A stretch of DNA of 64,000 bases from Sipunculus nudus (taxonomy: Eukaryota; Annelida; Sipuncula; Golfingiida; Sipunculidae): positions 57,481,676 through 57,545,675 of the forward strand of contig CM049316.1 of assembly GCA_026874595.1 (NCBI GenBank), read 5' to 3'. Made by a program: the position numbers and the translations under genes. Positions 26,101-36,199 of this stretch are shown here, piece after piece; position 1 is the first letter of the stretch; every line of letters begins with the position of its first letter. The notes under the pieces were generated by a model. That model did not search any database. It was not told where the DNA came from and saw nothing but the letters and a program-made list of their open reading frames with translations.

Positions 26101-26430
26101 ACTCCAAGAAGCCAGCACTGTCGTCGTCGTCGTCATTGGCAGAAAACAACAGGGAGGCAGCTTTGCTGTGACTGTCGTCGTCGGCAGTGCTGCCGCCACA
26201 AACTTCTCCAAGAGTCCAGCACTGTCGTCGTCGTCGTCATTGGCAGAACCAACAGGGAGTAAGCTTTGCTGTGACTGTCGTCGTCGGCAGTGCTGCCACC
26301 ACAAACAACTCCAAGAGGCCAGCAGTGTCGTTGTCGTCGTCATTGGCAGAACCAACAGAGAGGCAGCTTTGCTTGCTGTGACTGTCGTCATCGGCAGTGC
26401 TGCCGCCGCAAACTGCTGTTGTTGGCAGTG
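20113..26430 (+). repeat. Satellite A': ~104-bp array with 1773-bp higher order
   Basis: About 60 tandem units of ~103-105 bp. Each has a (CGT)n run, ATTGGCAGAACCAACAGGGA, GCAGCTTTGCTGTGACTG and GGCAGTGCTGCCGCCAC. It is the inverse orientation of array A. A higher-order period of 1773 bp (17 units) starts near 20335: the same variants recur with that offset at, for example, 20444, 22217 and 23990. A 731-bp (7-unit) internal duplication follows (23990 to 24721). Homogeneity between blocks is very high. Frames up to 308 codons are open on the plus strand and up to 190 on the minus strand, but they rotate with the unit length and are not genes. Confidence 0.93.
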
Positions 26431-26595
26431 CTGCCGAATGAACACCATTTTGAGTATAGGCAGATGCATCTGACAGAATATGCATCCTGAGCATGTGGAT
26501 GCATTCAGGGTAGGCAGATGCATCTGAAAGAATGTGCACACTGGGCATACTGTGAGTCGTGGATGCATTTGGGGAGTGTGTGTTCAGTTGGTGAT

Positions 26596-26685
26596 CCTCC
26601 GTGCCCCTTGCATCCACAGTGTTAGAAAGGTTTATGGGGAATCAACACATATATGCTATATATAAGGTTGGTAGGGACATGGAGG
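26596..26685. repeat. Outer-boundary repeats of satellite block (right)
   Basis: 26596-26617 matches 14463-14484 in direct orientation (20/22). 26674-26685 (GGGACATGGAGG) is the exact inverse of 14463-14474. Together these mark the outer edge of the satellite composite. Confidence 0.55.
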
Positions 26686-26699
26686 ATTCCCCCTTTCAG

Positions 26700-28900
26700 G
26701 CTGTCCAGTGAATTTGATACAGGAGCTGCCTTAGTTGTGCACACAGGGCTACATTACTATACAAACAGGTAAAGTAACAATATCATAGGTTTAACTGGGC
26801 CTTAACACAGTTAAAATAAGTAAAATAAGTGCGATTGTAAGTCGTATTTTATTTACTCCTTTAATTTTTAAATTGTATATGCTACTACTACTACTACTAC
26901 TACAACAGCTAATAATAGCAATATTATCATATTGATACCATAAATGTAAGAGAACTTTTAAGTGAATGTAAATATCTTAAAGTACTTAATTTGAGTGACA
27001 ATCACGAGATGATAAAAAGGACGGTCTTGTGCTTTCGTTTATTATGTATTGTCCGTATTCTGCTTTATCAACAATAGCAAGAGATATTTACTTATTCACC
27101 AGAATTAACGCTCACTGAAATATATGTGTCAAAAATAGCACGTAATCTAATGGTGATTTGGTGGTCTAATTTTGTGAAAAGTATTTTAATGAGCAAATAA
27201 TTTTATTTAATCAAATGATTCTGTAAATGATTAAATCAAAAAAAAAAATTAAGAATATAATTAAGAAATTTACAGGATTAAAGGAGCTTATTTTGCATAT
27301 TACAACGTCCAAAGCTGTTTATATAACTGAGTGAGTAAATTGTACGCCAGCAAATTATTTGACACAATATAATTGTTCTAAAATGGGACATTGACCTGTC
27401 CCTCTTATCACAACACAAGCCAAGGATGAAAATGGAACAGGCGTTGACTTGTACTCTTATCATACATTACATAAAAAATAAACGTGACTAAGCCATGCAA
27501 ATTTATTACCACTTTATCTACGGCCTTCAATTGTATCACCAAAGAGACCTGAAAAAAGCGCTTGAGTGGTTCCACAGAATCCGTCCGCTAATCACCATGA
27601 CAGCACCCGCACGACGGAATGTGACACTGGCTGCTAAGTTATTCATCCTGACAGATGATAAATGTGAGAGGGAGCAAAGGCTTAAGTTTCTTTATGGTAA
27701 AAGTGGCGATGACTAATTTCTTTACGGTAAAACACATTTGAAACAACCTTGACACTTTTAAATTCTGCACAGCTAACTTTCTGTGTGACACATAAAAATC
27801 AACGTCTTTACTCTCTGCAGTTTGACGAGTGCGTTCGTCCTTCACCGACGTTAATCTGAATAAAAATATATATCTTGGTATTTTTTCCCATTTTTCACTT
27901 ATATTCATGAGAAATAGCTTTGGGTTTAGTATAATCTGCAGACACATTCTTAAACAAGTTAAAAATTAGACATAATAACTTATTTCCAGTTTTGCGTAGA
28001 TCACGTATATATATAAAAAATGTAAAATTTCTGAGGATTTAAGGGGAAATTTAGGAAAATATCCCCTTAGGACACACTTGGCATCGTTCTAAACATTTCA
28101 CTACCAACAAAACGGGCATTTCCCGGGAGAGGCAGCAGAGGAGTTGCGAACAAAAAGTCGAGTGGTACAACCGTTTATTTAAGAGTAACGATCCGTTAAA
28201 CCAAGGGGTCCTCTTAGTTATTGGTGATAATTTAGAAATGTTAATTTTTCTTTCCAGTATTGGGAAATAATTGCAGAACAATGTGAGCGTGATTGATGAG
28301 GACAACTGTACTTGATGTATGAGGTACACCTTTTCTCAACTTCCTTGACGGTTCTTCATTGTCACCTTGTGCCAATGATGCATTTATCATATTTATTGGG
28401 TACCATGATGTACTACCATCATTCAATTAAAATTTTTGTTAAAAGGTATCCTTGACCATGACCTTGTTAATACATATAATTTAAAAAAAATATGAATATA
28501 GCCAGACGTGGAAAGGAATATAATATAACTATCTTTTTCCTCCAGAAGAAAACTTGAAAAAAATATATCATGATTGATTGCAAATTTCGAGCTCAGAATA
28601 ATTAAGTTACAAGAAAACGGGGTCAGGATGTTATATAGTGACTGTGGCCTTGGACTTCGTCGGAGAAGGTCTTTTTACGAACACACTGGCGCGAACACTA
28701 CAAAAATGGTGAAATTTCGATAGAGATTTGCTTTGACTTCTTGAACATTCCTAACTTAAAAAAAAAAATTTATCATTCTTATTGTATGGTTACCTTCATT
28801 CAGTAGACAGTGCCACTGACCTATTCTCCGAAAAAGACTAATCAAAGCATCTAATCAGGGCTTCATATAATAAATACATAGTCAGACAGCCCATTGTTCC
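26700..28900. other. Intergenic, nothing identified
   Basis: AT-rich, with a short CTA triplet run at about 26880-26904. A 73-codon frame at 27495-27716 has some charged, helix-like composition, but no family and no splice context that I recognise. Confidence 0.45.
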
Positions 28901-28902
28901 AT

Positions 28903-29060
28903 CGCCAAAAGGAGGGGGTGGGGGTGGGGGGGGGGGGGGGGCGTTCCACGGGTCCCTTATTTTAAGGGCAATTTTTGCGGGCAGAATCTTTCTTTAGGTT
29001 TTGTCAAAAGTCCACATGGGTTGGACCCTTCCATTTCCAAAATCCTAGATCCGCCCCTGG
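28903..29060. mobile_element. hAT-like MITE fragment
   Basis: Ends at about 29060 with TAGATCCGCCCCTG, the usual right terminus of hAT non-autonomous elements, and contains a 16-G run (28926-28941) like those near other hAT ends here. The left terminus was not identified. Confidence 0.4.
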
Positions 29061-29182
29061 TCTCATGGCCAGTGAGCCGTAGGACTATTTAACCGTCTGT
29101 CGAAGTATTAACTTGAATGGGCAGAACCCACGCAACATGACTCTGTATACAATCAATCCCTAACCCTATGTACAAAATTCAT

Positions 29183-29184
<2 letters not shown>

Positions 29185-29236
<52 letters not shown>
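29185..29236. repeat. (AT)n microsatellite
   Basis: An uninterrupted AT dinucleotide tract of about 52 bp. Confidence 0.95.
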
Positions 29237-29239
<3 letters not shown>

Positions 29240-30165
29240 GATCTATAATCCGCGATAATTGCCGCAAACAAACATTGCAGGACAATTACTTAAATGGTTT
29301 CAGAGATAAGTATAAACATTTGCCTGTAACAGCCAGAGAGACTCGTTGATAAACTTCATCAATACTCTATGTCACTTTGTCCTCCGCCCCTATCTTTCTG
29401 GGGTGGTCGGTTTCATCAACTAACGAAATGCAATATATATAAGTGACTGTAATGCTCGACCTTATGGGTAAGAGATCTGCTGGATGAAATGGATGACCTC
29501 GCCAGGACTCGGGCCAGGAAGGATTTAAGGATTGGTGGTTGATTTTTGTCTGATTCAGACGATGATCCATGATCATAACCCCCCCCCCCCCCTTCCAACC
29601 TGTGTTTGATTTTCAATGCCAGTTTATTCGCCAGCGCCACTATGACACTTATAAGAGGATAGATTTCCTCAGTAATGAAGCTATTATTGTATTTACCTGA
29701 CGTGAAAGACGTTATCTCTCGATATTAGGCTGGTTGCTATAGTAATGCCGGTTGGATTGCCTTTTCTATATAGTTGTGATGACCAACACAGCACAGTGAC
29801 CTGCAAACAGTATGGTACGCTCGCATGATAAACACACAAATACAGATCTGTGAAGCGTCGAGAATTCCAGTCCATAATAAAAGTGCAAACTAAAGTGGAA
29901 GAGTGTACGCCCCATCTGGAGGAAGAAACAGATACTAATGTTGCAGCGTGCATGTATGTTGTATTTCGAGATGTTCCTTGGCCAGTGTAGAAGACGATTG
30001 ATTATTAAGAATTTTCAATCTTCATTGGAGAGTCAGGATTTACGCCATTTTGTGCTGAACGAAGAGTCTAGTTGGCACTCCATGTTATTTCATAATTATA
30101 AACATGAGGTCGAGATGTTTTTTTTAAATGCGGTCGAGATGTTTTCAACTCATTTTTAATATAAA
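29240..30165. other. Intergenic, nothing identified
   Basis: Open frames are short and unassigned. A 14-C run is at 29579-29592. Confidence 0.4.
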
Positions 30166-30169
30166 ATTA

Positions 30170-30390
30170 ATGCTGATTTGATACTGATGTTTCAATGTTG
30201 ATGACAAACTAGGTTTCAACGTTGAATAAATTTTTATATTCCGCTAGCAATTCAATCTTAATTTTTCAACAAGTTGTCAATATTGAATCAATATTGATTT
30301 GACAATAATTTCTCAATGCTGATGATTCAAGATTGAAGCAATTTTCAAATACAAGGCTTTTCCAATATTGTTTCAATATTGATGATATTT
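30170..30390. repeat. Cluster of TCAATATTGA-type palindromes
   Basis: A run of short related motifs (TTTCAATGTTGATGA, TCAACGTTGAA, TCAATATTGAT and similar) recurs every 20-50 bases. It looks like a decayed short-period repeat rich in perfect palindromes. Confidence 0.5.
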
Positions 30391-30399
30391 GGGAATATT

Positions 30400-32340
30400 T
30401 AACAGTTTTTGTTGTATGGTGGTGGTGAGTGTTGCACATGGTCTTATCGATTTAAACAAATGCGTATGTGATCCGTCAGTGATAGAGACGATTGTCCTTT
30501 AAAATAAATGATAATTCGGAACGGATTTCTTTTTTTGTTCATTTTTTTTCTCCGGAGCTGGTCTCGAACGGGCCGCATTTTAATCATATAACAACACATG
30601 ATATTTGATTCCATATTGTTCGCGGCAATTGGTTGCGGGGTATTTATGATAGCTTTTAATTGAGCTATCTATTAGCTCAGGGCCTGCTCTCGGCTATCTG
30701 CCTAAGTCCCTCAAATGGATTAGCCAACTGAAGCAGTCTCAACAATACATCGTCAAGATCTTTGGTTACTGATAATTTAAGCACGCTTGAAATATTACTG
30801 TTGATTTTAACAGGATCTGCTCCCAGGGACCTGTTCTTTGAGGAGACAAAATAACCTTCGGCTGCCGCACTCGTTTACTTTATATTTCTCATTTTGTGTT
30901 CCATAACACTCATAAATTAGCCCATAGGAATCATGAGTGAACGCGTTACTGAGATCTCGGAGCATCAAAACGCTATATTTCTGTTAGAAAGGCTCTCCAT
31001 TGTCACTTTAGCCGCAGACCAATTTAATGCGCTACAAAGTCACTAATATGCAACTGCAAGGGCATAGTTTACGGTTTAAATTACGTCATTTCCACCACAA
31101 TAGTTAATGTTCAAAGGTTTATGTTGAAGTGATTAAAAGAAAGAACCCTGATCACAAATATAGCATCAAATAAAAATTCCAGGAAATTTCTTGAAACAAT
31201 TAAGAGCTAATATCTTTAGACGATAAATTTATAGGTATATTATTTGCACTACATGGAACCACGCTACATGTTTTATTTTGGACGAATATTCCCAGAGTTA
31301 TGCCCATATAAGTCACACTGGTTGATTTGTAGAATCGGAGGACAGGCGAGCTTGCCGCTTGTAGATTTTTGTAACAAAAGCAACTGGGCCTGGCAGAGTC
31401 CACATTGTTTTTGTCAGAGCTTTAAATGTGAAGGGTTCCTACAGGACGCAGTTGAAAACTTGTCCCGGCCGTGTCACAGCGCTTCATCCCAAGCCTGATC
31501 ATGCCCTGCTTTTAAATTCCTGGAGATGCACAAGGATACATGGCTTTATTTATTTTCCCTATTTAACATTGACAAAAATGTGTTACAAGGGTCAGGTCAT
31601 GTTAAACGGAAGCCTCATAGAAAAATAAGATATGGTCAGGGAAATGTAGTGAATAATATACAATAATGTTGTGTTTATGTTTATCATTACTTCTTTTGTT
31701 CAGTAGATCGGGTTGTTTATGTATTAAGCGATGGAATTTACCAGACTATGGTTTGTTATGATTAGTTGACAGAAGATTCTGGAGGTCTATATGCTCCTGG
31801 GAGGCCAAGCTAGTTATTTTCATGTATAGTAGTCTGTAGAATATTCGTTGACTAGAACTTTCCCGAAGTTCCTTTGCGGCAGTTATATATGAAAGCCGGC
31901 CCAAAAGCCACGGGAAGCCTTTGCAGCCAGACGTGTTGTGAGTTGTAGATTTGCACCAGACGAGGTGTAATTTCAAGTACCGCGTAAGGACAAGTATTTG
32001 GTCCTTGGAGGAGGGCCTATGGCCTAAGTCTGCTGGGCTTTCTATGGCCTAAGGCCTCCTATTTAGCCGAGGAGGGCACTAGAAGTTTTATGAACTGTGT
32101 ATTTTCGAAGTAAGAGCCAATTAACGGCGGGCGAAAGCTAAAGAACTGTTGAGCCAGACTACCGCGGTGAAGGCCAATTGTTGGACTTTACCGTAATATA
32201 ACTGTGTTTCGTTTACCACTAGACAGTGTGATTTTTTTACTTTTGCGTGAAAGCTCCCGGGAAATATATGTCCGCTGCGTGTGTGGTGTGATAAACATGT
32301 GAGGAACACCTGAAGGCTAGCCTCTTTCATACAATTTAAA
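30400..32340. other. Intergenic, nothing identified
   Basis: No exon with coherent splice sites, no RNA gene and no recognised mobile element. A small internal direct repeat, CTATGGCCTAAG, occurs twice near 32020-32060. Confidence 0.4.
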
Positions 32341-32414
32341 AAAAAAATCTGATTTTGAGAATTCGTTGTTTCTTCAGTCATACAAGGTAAATGTTACAGG
32401 TGCGTTTTTTACTG

Positions 32415-33109
32415 TGTGACACGGGCGTAACTCGTGTGGTGACACCCTCGCCGGGCCGTTTGTTGCATTCGCAGTTTAATCCGTACTGGCTGAACTCTTG
32501 TTGTCATGCTGGCTTGGGGCGAGCTCACGTGTACACCATAGTGTGTAGAGGCACGGCGATGTTTTTCCAGATGATTCCTGTAACGCGTGTTTACTGTGTT
32601 GTGTAAGATCTTTTAGACTGTTCGAGAAGAGGAAAATTCTTGGCTTGGGGTGAAAAGTATATAAAGGGGCTGTGTTTTAGAGCCGAGAGAGCAGCAGAGA
32701 AGATTTCTAGCGGACGCAGAAGCGTATGTCAGTTTCTGGGACCTTATCCGACGAGTGTGGCAATTATAGATTTTCTTCAGACCTTCTCCTGGATTTTATG
32801 CAGTTGGACTTCAGATTACTTTCTGGATTGTTACAAGAGCTTTACGCTGGACTGTCATTCTCCGAGAGTATACATTTAAAGAACTTATCGTTGTGACGGT
32901 GGTGGTATCCAGCTACTGTGCACTTTGTGTATTTTACTGTGTGATTGTATTGATTTGTTGATATACCGCTGTTTTACTGTATAATTGTATTGATTTAGTG
33001 TATTGTAATGTTAGGGTTGTTTTAAGAATAAATTATGGTTATTTGTTAACAAAAAAACATTTACTTCTTTATTCATTCCCCTAGACATTTCACGCTGCCT
33101 AGTGTTACA
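32415..33109 (+). mobile_element. Probable solo LTR
   Basis: The segment begins TGTGACAC and ends GTGTTACA, near-perfect short inverted ends (7/8) of the TG...CA type. It holds a strong TATA box, TATATAAAG (32658-32666), about 240 bp in, and an AATAAA signal at 33027-33032, about 80 bp before the end: the expected U3-R-U5 order. No primer-binding site follows and no second copy is in the window, hence solo. No 5-bp target duplication was found. A direct repeat, AATCTGATTTT, occurs at 32347-32357 and 33111-33121, which may mean the inserted unit starts further left. It carries no coding sequence. Confidence 0.5.
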
Positions 33110-34230
33110 GAATCTGATTTTTTTATCTCCATTACAAAATTTGTGTTCATCACGCATACGTGATCTGTTTATATTAGGGCTCCGTAACATCAAGGCTTAA
33201 GTGTTTCATATTCTCGCAATCCTAGTCCGAATGCAGTGAAGCCAAAATTACCTCTCCAACCAGTCCCAAACAAACATGTTGTCAACATGTCTTTGATTGG
33301 CCATTTTAAATATATTTGACTTATAATATCAATTTATGCTAAACTTACATAAAAATAAAACAACAGGTTTTAAAGGCCACATGGCATGATGATTAGAGTC
33401 AACCAGAGCAAGAAAAGCCATTAACTTCTCTCCGTCAGAAAGCCATGAACCCAGGTCGTGTACAAAAATGGGGCCCAGTGACCACATGAGAGCAGGCCGG
33501 AGAGCCCGGGAAGAGGTCAGCACGACCCATTGTCCAATAGTATTGGGACGCACGTTCGAGCGACGTCTGGTGAGAGAGTCTGCATGTACCGACACTGATG
33601 CATACCAACCTCCGCACTGGGTCAAGATTTGTTGAGGAAATTGTAGGCCTCTGCAATTGCTTGTTCACCCGGCAGGCTACTTCCACGGCCATGAGGAAAC
33701 CACTGTATACAAACATTGGGACCACATGGAGCCAGACCACTCGGAACCCCTCAGCCGAATTTGTATTCTCTCGAGACCACCCGATAATGAGGCGAGGTGT
33801 TCCCAGTGGGACTCGGAAGTCAACACAGAGTCATGCCGCGCCCAATTATTATACACGTGTTTAAACGGGTGGCACGTGGTCTTTGTTTGTATACATTTAC
33901 ACGGCCGCGTCACCGATATCGCGCTGCAATAACACGGGTTTACGAAATTCAAACAAACAAAAACCAATAATATTCTTTTTAATCGTTATATTTGCATGGA
34001 ATAAATGTTGTCAATGCATTCTCTATATTTGCTCCATTGACTTAGTTATTGTAATTTACAATATCCATGCACAACAGATCGATTTCGGCGTAAAAGCGTG
34101 TTGAGTGCATGAGCATATGCAGGAGATTTATCCTTGATAGTCATAGATAATCCTTCTGCGGAGAATGGCTGTAATTCTTGTGTGGCTTTCAAATATTTTG
34201 TATTTTATGTATATTATATGAATATCCAAT
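33110..34230. other. Intergenic, nothing identified
   Basis: A GC-richer block (33.3-33.9 kb) has overlapping open frames of 86-101 codons on both strands. None matches a family I know, and frames open on both strands suggest composition, not coding. Confidence 0.4.
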
Positions 34231-34231
34231 T

Positions 34232-34875
34232 GTGAAGACCCCTATCGATTTTGAGGTCATGGGGTCAAATTAAGGTCACGGCAACTGGGCCCACTTCTTG
34301 AAAAAGCTTGTGGACCCATTTAAAGCCATACCGTTTGACCAAAACCTTTCATCATGCAAATATGGCCCAACCATCCATGGATGAAACCCTATTGATTGTG
34401 AGGTCACGGGGTCAAATGTCAAGGCCACAAAACCCACTTCTTGAAAAAGCTTGTTGACCTATTTAAAGCCAAACCGTTTGACCAAAACTTTTCCTCATGC
34501 AAATATGGCTCCCCCACCTACGGATGAAAAACCCTATCGATTTTGGGGTCACAGGGTCTAAGGTCACGGCCACATGGCCCACTTCTTGAAAATGCTTGTG
34601 GACCTTGCATTTAAAGCCAAACCCTTTAACCAAAACCGTTCATCTTGTAAATGTGGCTCATCCACCCATGGATGATGAACCCTGTCGATTTTGAGGTCAT
34701 GGGGTCAAAGGTCACGGCCACAGTGCCCACTTCTTGAAAAAGCTTGTGGACCCATTTAAAGCCAAACCGTTTGACCAACACTGTCAGTGTCATATTGCTC
34801 ATATATAGCTCACCCAGCCATGGATGAAGAACCCTGTTTGAGTTCACAGGAGCAAAGGTCAAGGCCAGAGAGCTG
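34232..34875. repeat. ~146-bp satellite with AGGTCA half-sites
   Basis: Four full units and a partial fifth. CTTCTTGAAAA recurs at 34294, 34436, 34582 and 34730 (periods 142, 146, 148). Each unit also holds CCCTATCGATT-like, TTTAAAGCCAAACCGTTTGA and CCATGGATGAA blocks. The GAGGTCATGGGGTCAAAGGTCACGG region supplies several nuclear-receptor-type half-sites per unit. The 78-codon frame on the minus strand is a shadow. Confidence 0.9.
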
Positions 34876-34879
34876 CCCT

Positions 34880-35960
34880 CCTCATTTTCACACTGTCTAA
34901 TACACCCATTCTAATTATGCTCTTTATATGAATCAATAATGTTACCTTTTCACATGGTACATCTATTACTTAATGTTAGTGCTATTGTTAAAGATTGTCA
35001 TGTTAATTTTAAATTTTATTATTTTTTTATACAAATTACAATGTCACTGGAACTGTAAGTATATAGAAGTATATGTAAATGCATTTTTTCGCAGATGTAC
35101 ATAAAGGCTCTCATATTGCTTTTTTTACTCTATATATCATGCCTGATCATGTATAATTTACACATTTTTAAGGTTATTGCCTATATTGGGCTGATTATTA
35201 TTCAGAATTTGTAACATCATGACCATACTTCGAAAATTTTTATGTAATTTAAGTATTTAAAAATATCAAAACAAATGTTTTCTGCTTTAGATATATGGGA
35301 AAACACACATGGAAAAAAAACACCCCGGAGAGAACTCAACCCAACTTTTTATTCAAGCCCATACATATTGTCATTCTGGAGAACACTGCAGGGAATGTCC
35401 AGGCAAGCAAAATAACAATTGAACTGGACCCTATGTTCTAAACAGTTGATGAGTTTAATACGAAATTTACTTTATTAATGCACTCATTGTATGGATTCAA
35501 AGGATAGTAGCACAATTTGGAATATGTGAAAGTCACACCAGACACTCAGATTTTACGGACATATATTTCGAATCTTTTTATGGATTTAGTAATACCAGGA
35601 ATTATTCTATCTTTCAAGAATCCTTTTTTTTTTGCGAAAGAAGGATTATTTATGTACTGTTAAGTTTAAAAAGGTCAAAGTGGAGCCTAAATTGATGAAT
35701 GGTGAATTTCTTGTTAAAAGAAAACAATTTTCAGATGGGATGTGGCACATATATAAAGGACCATAGAAAAGCGTTGAATATAATCCCTTGGTATATATAG
35801 TACTTTAAAGTTTCAGATGTGTATTGTCCATGTTATTTTGTAATTCTAAATAATGTTTGTAATTAACATTCTGGGGAACCACCAATAAAGTATGAATCCT
35901 TAATATTATGTTCAGAGTGATTTATTTGCCAAAATTTCCCATTCAGTCTTGGGATAATTA
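34880..35960. other. Intergenic, nothing identified
   Basis: AT-rich and featureless, apart from the trailing edge of the satellite. Confidence 0.4.
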
Positions 35961-35961
35961 T

Positions 35962-36160
35962 ATGTTTAGCTCAGCTGACTAAAAGTCATCTGAGCTATAG
36001 CCATGTCTATTGTCCGTCGTCCGGGCGTCCGTCCGTTAGTAGGGTATTTTTTGTAACCGTTGGACATATGAATCCGAAATGCGGCATATGGTTAGACGTT
36101 CCCCAAAAACCCCTACCATACCGAAAACTGGGTCGCTCGACTTCGTTCCTATGAAATGTT
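35962..36160 (+). repeat. Dispersed GTCCGTCGTCCG repeat, plus copy
   Basis: TAGCTCAGCTGACTAAAAGT, then TGAGCTATAGCCATG, then TTGTCCGTCGTCCGG and TTAGTAGGG. It is the clearest copy of the interspersed family that also occurs inverted near 3370 and 14240. The start resembles a palindrome-like terminus. Confidence 0.55.
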
Positions 36161-36199
36161 AAGGTAAAAAAAATTCCATTTAAAACCAATTCTTAACTT

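Noticed and set aside
21290-26473. Plus-strand open frames of 301-308 codons as repetitive protein genes
   Set aside because: They lie wholly in the ~104-bp satellite, rotate through frames with the unit, overlap open frames on the other strand, and have no start or splice context.
27495-27716. 73-codon plus-strand frame as a small gene
   Set aside because: No family, promoter or splice evidence; the length is expected by chance.
33329-33967. Overlapping 86-101 codon frames on both strands
   Set aside because: Simultaneous openness on both strands in a GC-richer block points to composition; no conserved motif seen.
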